From Heliomicrobium undosum (GTDB lineage Bacteria > Bacillota > Desulfitobacteriia > Heliobacteriales > Heliobacteriaceae), in assembly GCF_009877425.1 (NCBI RefSeq), contig NZ_WXEY01000001.1, positions 248,001 to 312,000 on the forward strand: a stretch of DNA of 64,000 bases, in the 5' to 3' direction. Every line of letters starts with the position of its first letter. The stretch's first letter is position 1. The position numbers and the translations under genes were made by a program. Shown here one piece after another: positions 1 through 8,016 of this stretch. The notes beneath the pieces are model-generated. The model saw nothing but the letters and a program-made list of their open reading frames with translations, searched no databases and was not told the origin of the DNA.

Positions 1-77
1 AGGTGCTTTTTGTCCATCTCCTGCAGGTCTTCGCAACAGGTGTTGGCTGGGATTTTTTCGAGGTCTATCGATTGCAT
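1..77 (-). CDS. bioA: Adenosylmethionine-8-amino-7-oxononanoate aminotransferase, N-terminal fragment (cut by window edge)
   Basis: The gene begins at an ATG (75-77) inside the end of bioD and runs off the left edge, so only about 25 residues are visible. An AGAGGAGG ribosome binding site lies about 10 bases upstream. The visible residues end in EDLQEMDKKHL, which matches the start of BioA proteins, where the family continues into a WHPFT motif. BioA transfers the amino group of S-adenosylmethionine to KAPA, giving DAPA, the substrate of the BioD step encoded just upstream. The 13-base overlap with bioD suggests translational coupling. The identification rests on a short motif plus position. 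Confidence 0.72.
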   Translation of the reverse strand, partial: MQSIDLEKIPANTCCEDLQEMDKKH

Positions 78-802
78 AGCCGCGCGGCCTCCTCTGTGAG
101 CTTGTGGACATCCAACTGCGCCGCCAGGAGGCGGCAGTACTCGGCAAAGGGGCCGGCCTGGCTGATATCGCCCAATTGGGGCAGCCTGGCGAGGATGGGT
201 ATCCCCGTCATGCGAGTGATCATCTCCGGGCTGGTCCGTTCGGCCAGGTCCGGAGTCTCCGACGCGCCGTTTAGGATGATCCCCAGAACGGGGATCCCCT
301 TTTCCATCGCATAGTGGGCCGTCAGGACGGTATGGTTGATTGTGCCCAGCCCCGCCCGGCCAACGATGAGCAAGGGTAGCCTCCACCGGCAAGCCAGGTC
401 GGCCATGGTGAAGTCCGGTGTAGTGAGCGGCACGGCCAAACCACCGGCGCCTTCGACGAGCACCATACCGCGCCTGCCTGCCAGCCGCCGGAAGGATTGG
501 TCGAGAACCTCCACATCTACAGGTTGGTCGGACAACTCCGCCGCAACGGCGGGGGCCAATGGCGCTTCATAACAGGCTGGACTCAGCCACTCATCGGGCA
601 GGTCGATCTCCAGGTTTCGGCGATAAAAAGCCAGGTCTTCCCGGAAAAAGCCCCCGTCAGACATCGGCGCGCCCGTCTGCACCGGCTTAAAGGGAACAGC
701 CCCGATCCTGGCGGTCGTCATCACCTTGCAAAGCGCGGCGGTGACGACGGTCTTTCCCACACCGGTGTCCGTTCCGGTGATAAAGATGCCCTTATGCAAC
801 AT
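65..802 (-). CDS. bioD: Dethiobiotin synthetase
   Basis: BioD is a cytoplasmic ATP-dependent carboxylase that closes the ureido ring of DAPA to form dethiobiotin. The 245-residue product has the P-loop GTDTGVGKT at residues 10-18, the KPVQTG substrate loop near residue 40 and an EGAGGLAVPL motif near residue 117, all typical of the family at its usual length. It is the middle gene of bioY-bioD-bioA: bioY ends about 110 bases upstream and bioA starts inside its 3' end. It is probably co-regulated with bioY by BirA. Biotin made here would serve the biotin carrier encoded near 24.5 kb. Confidence 0.95.
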   Translation of the reverse strand: MLHKGIFITGTDTGVGKTVVTAALCKVMTTARIGAVPFKPVQTGAPMSDGGFFREDLAFYRRNLEIDLPDEWLSPACYEAPLAPAVAAELSDQPVDVEVLDQSFRRLAGRRGMVLVEGAGGLAVPLTTPDFTMADLACRWRLPLLIVGRAGLGTINHTVLTAHYAMEKGIPVLGIILNGASETPDLAERTSPEMITRMTGIPILARLPQLGDISQAGPFAEYCRLLAAQLDVHKLTEEAARLCNR

Positions 803-911
803 TCATCCCTGCTTTCCTTGCGGCTTATGTTCCTTGCGGTTTCATGTTCTTCCTACACGACTTTGTTCTTGCTCATTCCTGTTGTTGCTCTTCAACACTT
901 CTACGCCTGCT

Positions 912-1523
912 TTACGCCCGCTGTTCCTCTTCGACGCCTTCCTTCGCGAAAAGAGCCTTCCCCGTTGAAGCGTTCCCGCTCACTCCACGCAAGGACCACA
1001 ACTTGACCCCGATATAAGCCGCTGCGCCGCTCAACAGGATGTCGCCCGGCAAGGGAAGCAAGATGCCGTACAACAGGGTGTTCCATAGGGTGATCGACTT
1101 GGCGAGGACCATGTTCATGATCCCGTAGAGGTAGAGGGCGCCGATGCCGTAGATGACGGCCAGCCCGGCCATGGTCGCCCCAAACAAGGGGAGGATGCTC
1201 GCCTTTTCCAGCCTCTCCGTCAATCGGCCGATGAGCCAGGCGCCCAGGGCGAAGCCAATCAGATACCCGAAAGTGGGCTTGAGCACATACCCCGGCCCTC
1301 CCCCTTCGGCGAAGACAGGCAGGCCGATGAGGCCGATGCCGATGTAGACCAACTGGCTGGCCAGTCCCAGGCGGCTGCCCAGGGCGATGCCGGCCATGGC
1401 GACGAACAGGTACTGCAAGGTAAAGGGAACAAAGGGCACAGGGACCTTGATGAAGGCGCCTGCCGCCGTCAATGCGGCAAAGAGCGCCACCTGCGCCATC
1501 TCTCGCGGTGTCCAACCCACCAT
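912..1523 (-). CDS. bioY: Biotin transporter substrate-binding membrane protein BioY
   Basis: BioY is the biotin-binding S-component of an ECF-type transporter and can also work alone. The 203-residue protein is almost entirely hydrophobic, with about six membrane helices, and carries the conserved N-terminal TAAGAFIKVPVPFVPFTLQ-type segment and the GGGPGYVLKPTFGYLIGF loop characteristic of BioY. The ATG is preceded by AAAGGAGG at a normal distance. It is the first gene of the biotin operon, directly behind a promoter that overlaps a BirA box. Having uptake and late synthesis genes together fits an organism that both scavenges and makes biotin. Confidence 0.95.
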   Translation of the reverse strand: MVGWTPREMAQVALFAALTAAGAFIKVPVPFVPFTLQYLFVAMAGIALGSRLGLASQLVYIGIGLIGLPVFAEGGGPGYVLKPTFGYLIGFALGAWLIGRLTERLEKASILPLFGATMAGLAVIYGIGALYLYGIMNMVLAKSITLWNTLLYGILLPLPGDILLSGAAAYIGVKLWSLRGVSGNASTGKALFAKEGVEEEQRA

Positions 1524-1573
1524 GTTTGCCTCCTTTTTGTCGACTTTCCTTATGTATATCGGTTGACAAATAT

Positions 1574-1628
1574 ACTGTACTGATTGCCACTCTTTATGTC
1601 AACCATCTATTTTTAGTTAGGTTTACAA
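1574..1628 (-). promoter_or_regulatory. bioY promoter overlapping a BirA operator
   Basis: On the plus strand TGTCAACC (1597-1604) and GGTTTACA (1620-1627) are inverted half-sites separated by exactly 15 bases, the layout of Gram-positive BirA boxes. The left half supplies the minus-strand -35 element TTGACA (1597-1602). A -10 element TACAGT (1574-1579) follows after a 17-base spacer. Biotinyl-AMP-loaded BirA bound here would block the -35 region. A further half-site-like GGTTGACAA lies at 1561-1569. Confidence 0.8.
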
Positions 1629-1637
1629 TCAGGGCGC

Positions 1638-1674
1638 AAAAAACCCTGACCGGCAACGTGAGCGGTCAGGGTTT
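1638..1674 (-). terminator. Rho-independent terminator
   Basis: A perfect 12-bp stem (AAACCCTGACCG at 1641-1652 with its complement at 1663-1674) has a 10-base loop. It is followed on the minus strand by a run of six T. It would end transcription coming from the tex-GNAT operon through the transporter remnant, just upstream of the bioY control region. The plus-strand side also ends in TTTT, so it may work both ways. Confidence 0.85.
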
Positions 1675-1678
1675 TGTT

Positions 1679-1819
1679 TCAACGGGACTTGCGCCGGCTC
1701 CGAAAGCCGCCGGCCACGCCGATCAGCACGAGGACTGTTCCGGCCAAGGTCCATGCCGTCACCGGCTTATCGAGAAAAATCCGGCCGAGGATGACGGCGA
1801 TGACAGGGTTGACGTAGGG
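1679..1819 (-). pseudogene. C-terminal remnant of an EamA/DMT-family transporter
   Basis: The minus strand reads in frame for 46 codons to a TGA at 1679-1681. The product begins PYVNPVIAVILGRIFLDKPV and ends in a hydrophobic helix followed by a basic RSRRKSR tail, which is how the last repeat of EamA (drug/metabolite transporter) proteins ends. Immediately upstream the frame is closed by a TGA at 1820-1822, and no start codon or ribosome binding site is present. A normal EamA protein has about 300 residues and ten helices, so this is what is left after a deletion. It has its own terminator at 1638-1674. Confidence 0.72.
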
Positions 1820-1854
1820 TCAATTGTTTCGCTGCAAAAGAGTCGGTCTGCCTC

Positions 1855-2331
1855 TTATGTTCCACGACTCAAATGATGGCGGTAACAGATCATATTCGAC
1901 CGCCCATACCCCAACCGGCGGTAAAAATCGTGGGCCGGCCCGTTGTCAGCGTCGACGAGGACAGTGACGCGCAAAAAGCCTTCTTCCCGGGCCATGATGA
2001 AGATATGTTCCATCAGCAGGCGCCCGTAGCCCTTTCCCCGCGCCGCGCCGGAAATGATGAAGTCCTCCAGGACGATCACCGGTCCACCCTCAGCAGTGCT
2101 GACAGAAAAAAGCAGGTTCGCCATTCCGATGACAGCTTCCGCTTCTTTCAGCACCAACAAACGGCCCCGGTCAGGGTGGGCGAGGATCATCTCCAGCCCC
2201 CGGACCTGTTTGTCCCGTTCAGGAACAAAGTCCTTTTCCAAACGGAACAGTTCGTCGAGAAGCGACGCCATGGCCGGCACATCTGCGAAGGTGGCTTTCT
2301 GGACGGATATCTGTGGCATCATTTGCGACAT
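1855..2331 (-). CDS. GNAT-family N-acetyltransferase
   Basis: A protein of about 158 residues with the GNAT fold: an N-terminal substrate region, a central strand VIVLEDFIISGAARGKGYGRLLM with the R-G-x-G-x-G/A acetyl-CoA pyrophosphate loop (ARGKGYG), and a C-terminal DNGPAHDFYRRLGY segment typical of the family. The substrate cannot be told from sequence. The ATG at 2331 has AGAGGTG about 10 bases upstream; a GTG at 2343 is the alternative, but its ribosome binding site would overlap it. The gene sits directly behind tex (the GTG alternative would overlap it by 4 bases) and is likely co-transcribed. Confidence 0.85.
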   Translation of the reverse strand: MSQMMPQISVQKATFADVPAMASLLDELFRLEKDFVPERDKQVRGLEMILAHPDRGRLLVLKEAEAVIGMANLLFSVSTAEGGPVIVLEDFIISGAARGKGYGRLLMEHIFIMAREEGFLRVTVLVDADNGPAHDFYRRLGYGRSNMICYRHHLSRGT

Positions 2332-2339
2332 TTCTACGC

Positions 2340-4496
2340 TCACCTCTGCGGCACGCCCCGCATGGTCAATCCGACCCGCTCCCGCTGCCGGTCCACCGAG
2401 AGTACGGCCACGGTGACGATGTCCCCGACGGCGACAACCTCCATGGGGTGGCGGACGAACTTGTCGGCCAGTTGGGACACATGGACAAGACCGTCATGCT
2501 TGACGCCGATGTCGACAAAGGCGCCGAAGTCGACCACATTGCGCACCGTCCCCTGTAGAACCATGCCTTCCTTCAGGTTGTCGATGGAGAGCACCTCAGA
2601 GGAGAAGCGCGGCTTGGGCAGGTCCTCCCGGGGGTCGCGGCCAGGCTTCATCAGGGCCTCGATGATGTCCTTCAGGGTGGGAACGCCGAGGCCGGTCGCT
2701 TCCGCCATCTTCGCCACATCCACCTTGCCCAGGGCAGCCTTCAGTTCGCCGTGGCGGGGACCACGGATATCGGCGGGACCGAAGCCAAGCACCTTTAACA
2801 AACTCAGAGCGCCGTCATAGGATTCAGGGTGAACGGGCGTGTTATCGAGGGGGTTATCCCCGTCAGGGATGCGCACGAAGCCGGCGCACTGGACAAAGGC
2901 CTGCGGTCCGAGACGGCTCACCTTTTTCAGTTCCGCCCGTTTGCGGAAGGATCCCTTTTCCTCCCGGTAGGCGACGATATTCTTGGCCACCTGGGGCGAG
3001 ACGCCGGCCACATAGCGAAGCAGCGACGTTGACGCCGTGTTCAGGTCGACGCCGACGGTGTTGACACAGGACTCGACAACGCCGCCCAGTGTCTCTTCCA
3101 GGCGCTTCTGGTTCATGTCGTGCTGGTACTGGCCGACGCCGAGGGCTTTCGGTTCGATTTTGACCAGTTCGGCCAGCGGGTCCTGGAGACGGCGGCCGAT
3201 GGAGACGGCGCTGCGCAGAGACAGGTCGAACTGGGGAAACTCTTCGCCCGCCAGAGGGGACGCTGAGTAGACGGATGCGCCGGCCTCGCTGACGATGATG
3301 AACTGGACCGCCTGCTCCATCTCACTGATCGCCTCTGCCACCAGCGCCTCTGTCTCGCGGCTGGCCGTGCCGTTACCGATGGCGATCAACTCGATGCCGT
3401 GCTTTTTTACGAGTTGGCGGAGGCTGCGCTTCGCTTCCTCCCATCGCTTCTGGGGCTCATGGGGATAGATGACGCCCACTTCCAGCAGGCTGCCCGTCTC
3501 CGTCAGGGCCGCCCACTTGCAGCCGGTGCGAAAGCCGGGGTCGACGCCGAGGACGCGGCGGCGGCCGATGGGAGGCTGCATGAGCAGGTTTTTCAGGTTG
3601 GCCTGAAAAACCTTCATGGCCTGCTCTTCCGCCTTCTCGGTCAGTTCGTTGCGCAGTTCCCGCTCCATCGCCGGCGCCAGGAGGCGCTTGTAGCTGTCCT
3701 GCAAGGTTTCTTTCAGCCGGTCTGTGAAAATCGAGAAGCCGGTGATGAGGCGGCTCTCCAGGTGCTGGCCGATCGGTTCCCACTCCACCTCGATCTTTAC
3801 CTTGAGGACTTTTTCCTTCTCGCCGCGGTTGATGGCCAGGACGCGGTGCGGCGGGATCTTCGCCACCGGCTCCTTGTAGTCATAGTACATCTGGTACGGC
3901 GTAGTGGCTTCCGGATCGACCGCCTTGGCGACCAGGACGCCCCTGCGAGCGGAGAAGGCGCGCACCCAGCGACGGACCTCGGCGTCTTCGGCCGCTTCCT
4001 CGGCGATGATGTCGAGCGCCCCTTGCAGGGCCGCTGCCGCATCGGGCACATCCTTTTCCGGATTGACAAAGGGCGCCGCCGCCGCTTCCGGCGTTCCCAC
4101 GCAAAGCGCCTGCGCCTGGATCAGGCGGGCCAGCGGTTCCAGACCCCGCTCCCGGGCCTGGCTCGCCCGTGTCTTGCGCTTGGGCCTAAAAGGCAGGTAG
4201 ATGTCCTCCACCTCAGCCAGGGTCTTGGCCCGCTCCAGCGCTTTGGCCAGGTCCTCCGTCCATTTTCCCTGCTCCTCGATGCTCTTGCGGACCTCTTCCT
4301 TGCGCTGGGCCAGCGAACGCAGGTAGTTGAGCCGCTCGGCCAACTCGCGCAACTTGTTTTCGTCCATCTCGCCGGTGGCTTCCTTGCGGTAGCGGGCGAT
4401 AAAAGGGATGGTGTTCCCCTCGTCCAACAACTCGATGGCCTTGGCCGCATGGGCGGCTTTCAGCCCCAACTCTTTGGCAATGATATCGGCAAACAA
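2340..4496 (-). CDS. tex: Tex-family S1 RNA-binding protein (transcription accessory factor)
   Basis: Tex is a conserved cytoplasmic nucleic-acid-binding protein linked to transcription. The product has the N-terminal helical region (ADIIAKELGL, IPFIARYRKEATGEMDE), a YqgF/RNase H-like core (GVDPGFRTGCKWAAL), helix-hairpin-helix repeats (GVDLNTAS, VGQYQHDMNQ) and a C-terminal S1 domain (EGMVLQGTVRNVVDFGAFVDIGVKHDGLVHVSQL). I chose the TTG at 4496, giving about 718 residues, because AGGGAG lies 9 bases upstream and the protein then begins where family members begin. A GTG at 4622 would add 42 low-complexity residues and overlap the upstream stop as TAGTG, so a coupled longer form remains possible. 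Confidence 0.93.
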   Translation of the reverse strand: MFADIIAKELGLKAAHAAKAIELLDEGNTIPFIARYRKEATGEMDENKLRELAERLNYLRSLAQRKEEVRKSIEEQGKWTEDLAKALERAKTLAEVEDIYLPFRPKRKTRASQARERGLEPLARLIQAQALCVGTPEAAAAPFVNPEKDVPDAAAALQGALDIIAEEAAEDAEVRRWVRAFSARRGVLVAKAVDPEATTPYQMYYDYKEPVAKIPPHRVLAINRGEKEKVLKVKIEVEWEPIGQHLESRLITGFSIFTDRLKETLQDSYKRLLAPAMERELRNELTEKAEEQAMKVFQANLKNLLMQPPIGRRRVLGVDPGFRTGCKWAALTETGSLLEVGVIYPHEPQKRWEEAKRSLRQLVKKHGIELIAIGNGTASRETEALVAEAISEMEQAVQFIIVSEAGASVYSASPLAGEEFPQFDLSLRSAVSIGRRLQDPLAELVKIEPKALGVGQYQHDMNQKRLEETLGGVVESCVNTVGVDLNTASTSLLRYVAGVSPQVAKNIVAYREEKGSFRKRAELKKVSRLGPQAFVQCAGFVRIPDGDNPLDNTPVHPESYDGALSLLKVLGFGPADIRGPRHGELKAALGKVDVAKMAEATGLGVPTLKDIIEALMKPGRDPREDLPKPRFSSEVLSIDNLKEGMVLQGTVRNVVDFGAFVDIGVKHDGLVHVSQLADKFVRHPMEVVAVGDIVTVAVLSVDRQRERVGLTMRGVPQR

Positions 4497-4621
4497 CGAA
4501 TCGTTCTCCCTCTTCCCTGTGAAACTCCCTGCACGCGCCGGAAACGCTCCATGAGATTCTCCGTGAACCTCTCCGGTATGCTCTCCGGTATGCTTCCGGT
4601 ATCCCTTTGATTCTCCAGTCA

Positions 4622-4945
4622 CTACTTGTCAAAAAGCCCGCCCTTTTTATACTTCTTGATGCCGGGGCGCGCCGACACAGGCCCGCCTTCTGCCTTGCCC
4701 TTTTTTGTATGTCCCTGGTTCGCGCTCTTTTGTTTCTTCTCTTCGATGATCTTGCGCATGAGATCTACACTCAACCCGGATTTTTGTTTATCGTTCCCAC
4801 TCTCGTTCTGGCCGTCTATCTGCGCTTTTTTCTGTTGCTCATTCTGTTGGTCTTTCTGAATTTCTTCCACTGTTACAAACCCCTTCTTGCTTACTTCTGT
4901 ATTTTCATCGAAAATGAACCTGTTCCGGCGCCTCTTTTTCGGCAA
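4622..4945 (-). CDS. Small lysine-rich protein of unknown function
   Basis: A 107-residue, very charged protein starting at a TTG and beginning MPKKRRRNRFIFDE. It is rich in K, Q and E, with a basic C-terminus (KKYKKGGLFDK) and no membrane segment. I do not recognise a family. Its stop overlaps the alternative GTG of tex, so the two genes probably share a transcript. Immediately upstream, a 26-codon reading frame (4952-5032) starts at an ATG behind AAAAGGA and ends 6 bases before this TTG, which may couple translation. No strong ribosome binding site of its own is visible. It could be an RNA-associated partner of Tex, but that is only suggested by position. Confidence 0.5.
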   Translation of the reverse strand: MPKKRRRNRFIFDENTEVSKKGFVTVEEIQKDQQNEQQKKAQIDGQNESGNDKQKSGLSVDLMRKIIEEKKQKSANQGHTKKGKAEGGPVSARPGIKKYKKGGLFDK

Positions 4946-5134
4946 AACCGCCTATTCCGACGCCTGCACGCTGAATTCGCGCTGGGATGCCTTCCACAGC
5001 GTTGGCCTCAGCGCAGCCCCGCTATTCTCCATGGCAGTCCTTTTCCTCCCTGTAATTCCCTGTTTACGGATTCCCTCTTTTCAGGTTAAAATGGTATGTC
5101 CGAAGGATTACAGAGGAAGAAAGGCGGTTCGTGG

Positions 5135-5293
5135 ATGAACGGAAATGAAGTGCGTTCCTACCTGTTGTCTCCCGAGGAATTAGAAGAGCTGTGGGCCCGC
5201 CTGGGTAAACCAGGGGAACTGGCCCCCGGCATCAAGGCTCCGAAGAAGCGCAACAAGTCATCGGCGCACCGCCCCGAAGATCCGAAGGAATGA
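5135..5293 (+). CDS. Short protein of unknown function
   Basis: A 52-residue acidic/basic soluble protein beginning MNGNEVRSYLLSPEELEELW, with a helical N-terminal half and a basic tail (APKKRNKSSAHRPED). The ATG at 5135 has AAAGGCGG about 7 bases upstream; an in-frame ATG at 5096 would add 13 residues. Base composition resembles the neighbours. It reads divergently from the lysine-rich gene at 4622-4945. No family is recognised and no partner is evident. Confidence 0.5.
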   Translation: MNGNEVRSYLLSPEELEELWARLGKPGELAPGIKAPKKRNKSSAHRPEDPKE

Positions 5294-5360
5294 TCTGAGA
5301 CTCTTCTTTCGTTTCAGTCCTGGCTCAGCCGGGGCTTTTCTTTTTTAAACGGATGAAATG

Positions 5361-5380
5361 AAAAGAGGCGACCGCCTCTT
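5361..5380 (-). terminator. Probable terminator of the HAD phosphatase gene
   Basis: AAGAGGCG (5363-5370) and CGCCTCTT (5373-5380) form a tight hairpin 14 bases past the stop of the minus-strand gene. It is followed on that strand by TTTTCATTTC. The T-tract is short, so efficiency is uncertain. Confidence 0.5.
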
Positions 5381-5393
5381 ATAAAGACTACCG

Positions 5394-6461
5394 TCATTTT
5401 CGGCAGGAACGTTCCAGGCGAGCCGCCTCCCGCTTGATCGCCGGCAGGTCGGCATGGAGTTTGGTCAGGGCTTCCGCCACAGGGGGAAACAGTTCGGAAA
5501 AACGGTCTGTCGGCAGATTGACTTCAAAGGAGACCGCATCAGCCGTGTGTCGGGGGTTGATGGCAACAGGCACGCTCATAGCGCCGGCCTTTTTCGCCTC
5601 GTGAGCAGCCCTTATGTTGGCCTCTACACTTGCAGTATCTCCACTTGCAGCATCTGCGCCGGCGGTTTCTGCATTGGCGACTTCGGCGCCGGCTGCTTCA
5701 GCGGCGTCGGCCAGCACCCGCGCGCTGAGCACACCAAACTCGAAGGGCGATGGAACAGTCCGGATGACGAAACGCTCCCCAAAAAAAGGCTCTATCGAAT
5801 GGAGGATCGGAAAAGCCAGCAACGGCTCGATGACCTCCACTGAACCGGCGATCTGCCCCGAGCCTGCCGCCTCAAGCTCCTCTAAGGAGCCGTAGCCGTA
5901 GGAAACGGCCATTGAGGCGATCCCGTTCGCTTTCGCGCCGATGATGTCATGCTCCCGGTCGCCCACCATGATGACGCGTCGGCGGTCGACGTGTGGAAAC
6001 AGGGCCAGCGCCGCTGCGACGACCTCGCCTTTGGCGCAGCGGGTGCCGTCCAGGTTGCTGCCGACGATGTGATCGAAATAGGAATCGAGTCCGAAGTGGC
6101 GCAGGATTTGTTCGGCAAAGCACGTCGGCTTTGACGTGGCCACGGCTAATCGTTTTCCAGAGGCGGTTAGGCGCGCGAGGAGTTCAGGGATTCCTGGAAA
6201 AACGGCGTTTTCATATATCCCTGTGACGGAGAAGTACTCCCGGTAAAAGGCCACCGCCTGGCGAGCCTGGTCCTCGTCAAAGCCGTAGAAGTGTCGAAAG
6301 GAATCGAGGAGCGGCGGACCGATAAAGGGGATCAGGCTATCCAGGTCCTCGACGATGATCCCGTACTTGGAGAGGGCGTATTGGACCGATTTGGTGATGC
6401 CTGTCTTCGGATCGGTTAGCGTCCCGTCGAGATCGAATAGGATCAACTCATAAGGTGTCAT
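5394..6461 (-). CDS. HAD-superfamily phosphatase (PGP/nucleotidase-like) with a long extra C-terminal region
   Basis: Residues 1-215 form a complete haloacid dehalogenase phosphatase of the phosphoglycolate phosphatase/5'-nucleotidase type. It has the nucleophile motif FDLDGTLTD (residues 9-17), the SKP motif II near 110, the lysine motif and VIMVGDREHDIIGAKANG as motif IV. Family members usually stop near residue 220. Here about 140 more residues follow: a strand-rich stretch (FGERFVIRTVPSPFEFGVL), an alanine-rich linker (AEAAGAEVANAETAGADAAS) and a second strand/helix stretch. I do not recognise the added region. The ATG has AAAGGAG upstream. The substrate is probably a small phosphomonoester. 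Confidence 0.85.
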   Translation of the reverse strand: MTPYELILFDLDGTLTDPKTGITKSVQYALSKYGIIVEDLDSLIPFIGPPLLDSFRHFYGFDEDQARQAVAFYREYFSVTGIYENAVFPGIPELLARLTASGKRLAVATSKPTCFAEQILRHFGLDSYFDHIVGSNLDGTRCAKGEVVAAALALFPHVDRRRVIMVGDREHDIIGAKANGIASMAVSYGYGSLEELEAAGSGQIAGSVEVIEPLLAFPILHSIEPFFGERFVIRTVPSPFEFGVLSARVLADAAEAAGAEVANAETAGADAASGDTASVEANIRAAHEAKKAGAMSVPVAINPRHTADAVSFEVNLPTDRFSELFPPVAEALTKLHADLPAIKREAARLERSCRK

Positions 6462-6566
6462 CGCATGCTCCTTTGGCGGAATCCGTTCGTTTCTGCGCGT
6501 TATCGCCTGCCCATACCCTGTTTCGTCTTATTCTTTTGCGCGTTAGCCGTTCATCGCAGAGCCGGG

Positions 6567-7733
6567 TCAGGTTTTTTCGCCTGTCTCCGTGGCTTCCTCT
6601 CGCCGGGGCGGCTTCGGCCCGTAGAACTGGTAGTAGTTGCACTGGATGCGGCCGTTGTAGAGTTTTCGCTTTTTGTCGGCCTTGCGCCCGAAGAGCGCCT
6701 CGAAGCCGGGGTGGGATGTGAGCACGTAGAAAGACCACGTGTCCAGGGCGGAAAAGACCTTGCCCATCTCCCGGTAGAGGCGCTCCACCTCCTGCTGCTC
6801 TCCCAGCCGCTCGCCGTAGGGCGGGTTGCAAATCAGGTGGCCGTACTTGAAGCGGGAACGGCTCTCCGACATGGGCTGGCGCTGCAGATGGACGGCATTG
6901 TCCACGCCGGCCTTGCGGGCATGGTGGCGGGCCAGGCTGAGCGCAGCTTCATCGATATCGGTTCCAGTGATGCGCAGTTCCCGGTCAAGCGCAGCCAGGC
7001 TGTCGGCCTCCTCGCGGGCCTGCTGCCAGAGGGAGGCCGGGATTTGGCCCCACTGCTGGGCGGCGAAGGCCCGGTTGCGCCCTGGCGCCAGGTTGAGGCC
7101 GATCATGGCTGCCTCGATGGGGATCGTGCCGGTGCCGCAAAAGGGATCCAACAGCACCCGGTCGTGGCGCCAGAAACTGAGTTGGATCATCGCCGCCGCC
7201 AGCGTCTCTTTCAGGGGCGCTTGTCCCACCAGATCGCGGTAGCCGCGCTTGTGCAGCCCGGCGCCGCTCGTGTCGATCGTCAGGGTGGCCACATCCTTCA
7301 AGAGGGCCACCTCGATGGTGTAGCGGGGGCCGTTTTCGTCAAACCAGGAACGGTTGTACCGCTGTTTCATCTTCTCGACGATGGCCTTCTTGGCGATCGC
7401 CTGGCAATCAGAGATACTAAACAGCTTGGAGCGGACCGATTTCCCTTCCACGGGAAACTCGGCGTTCTCGGGAAGCCAGTCCGGCCAGGGCAACGCTTTC
7501 GTCCCCTGAAACAGTTCTTCAAAGGTCGTTGCCGGGAAGGAACCGACCTTGACCAGCACCCGATCGGCGGACCGCAGCCAGAGGTTGGTACGGCAGATGG
7601 CCTCTTCGTCGCCGCGAAAGATGACCCGGCCATCCTCGACCAACTGGTCGTCATATCCCAATTCCCGCAGTTCCCGGGCGACAACCGCCTCCAGGCCGAA
7701 GGCGGCTGTCGCGATGAGTTCCATTTTCGCCAT
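6567..7733 (-). CDS. THUMP-domain class I RNA methyltransferase (RlmL/YpsC family)
   Basis: The 388-residue protein has an N-terminal ferredoxin-like/THUMP region (residues 1-160) that binds RNA. A Rossmann SAM-dependent methyltransferase domain follows, with the SAM motif LLDPFCGTGTIPIEAA near 195 and the catalytic N6/N2 motif ICNPPYGERL near 305. This is the arrangement of Bacillus YpsC and the N-terminal half of E. coli RlmL, which makes m2G2445 in 23S rRNA. The ATG follows AGGTG. It lies 105 bases upstream of the HAD phosphatase and may be co-transcribed with it. The exact target base is inferred from family only. Confidence 0.9.
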   Translation of the reverse strand: MAKMELIATAAFGLEAVVARELRELGYDDQLVEDGRVIFRGDEEAICRTNLWLRSADRVLVKVGSFPATTFEELFQGTKALPWPDWLPENAEFPVEGKSVRSKLFSISDCQAIAKKAIVEKMKQRYNRSWFDENGPRYTIEVALLKDVATLTIDTSGAGLHKRGYRDLVGQAPLKETLAAAMIQLSFWRHDRVLLDPFCGTGTIPIEAAMIGLNLAPGRNRAFAAQQWGQIPASLWQQAREEADSLAALDRELRITGTDIDEAALSLARHHARKAGVDNAVHLQRQPMSESRSRFKYGHLICNPPYGERLGEQQEVERLYREMGKVFSALDTWSFYVLTSHPGFEALFGRKADKKRKLYNGRIQCNYYQFYGPKPPRREEATETGEKT

Positions 7734-7934
7734 GTTTTCACCTGCATCAGAGACGCCTGAAGCACAGGACGTCTGTTTTTCGTTTGATCGCTCATGATGG
7801 TAATCTGTGACTATAGTATAAGGGCCTATCGCCCATCACCGCCAGACAAAATCCGTAAAAGACGGACGCGACGACAAATCCCTTATCGCGCGCTCCGTAA
7901 AGCGTGCTTCCCTAACATCGTTTCCCCGTTCACT
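7734..7934. other. Gene-free stretch between the methyltransferase and the spore-coat-like gene
   Basis: Apart from the terminator at its right end I see no gene here. A plus-strand frame of about 70 codons exists but has no ribosome binding site and an uncharacteristic composition. The minus strand should hold the promoter of the methyltransferase gene: TATACT occurs at the right distance, but no convincing -35 element goes with it. Confidence 0.4.
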
Positions 7935-7980
7935 AAAGAAAAAACAACAGGGGGTCCGGCTGACGCCAAATTCCCTGTTG
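7935..7980 (-). terminator. Terminator of the SPOCS-domain gene
   Basis: CAACAGGG (7945-7952) pairs with CCCTGTTG (7973-7980) around a 20-base loop. On the minus strand the stem is followed by six T. It lies about 40 bases past the end of the gene at 8017. Confidence 0.75.
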
Positions 7981-8016
7981 CGGGGAAGGGGCTTTCTTGC
8001 TAAAGGGGTTTACACA

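Noticed and set aside
1561-1569. GGTTGACAA as part of a second BirA box
   Set aside because: It is a good half-site, but no partner lies at the required 15-base spacing and orientation.
3399-4610. A plus-strand frame of 403 codons opposite tex
   Set aside because: Antisense shadow; the minus strand encodes all Tex domains.
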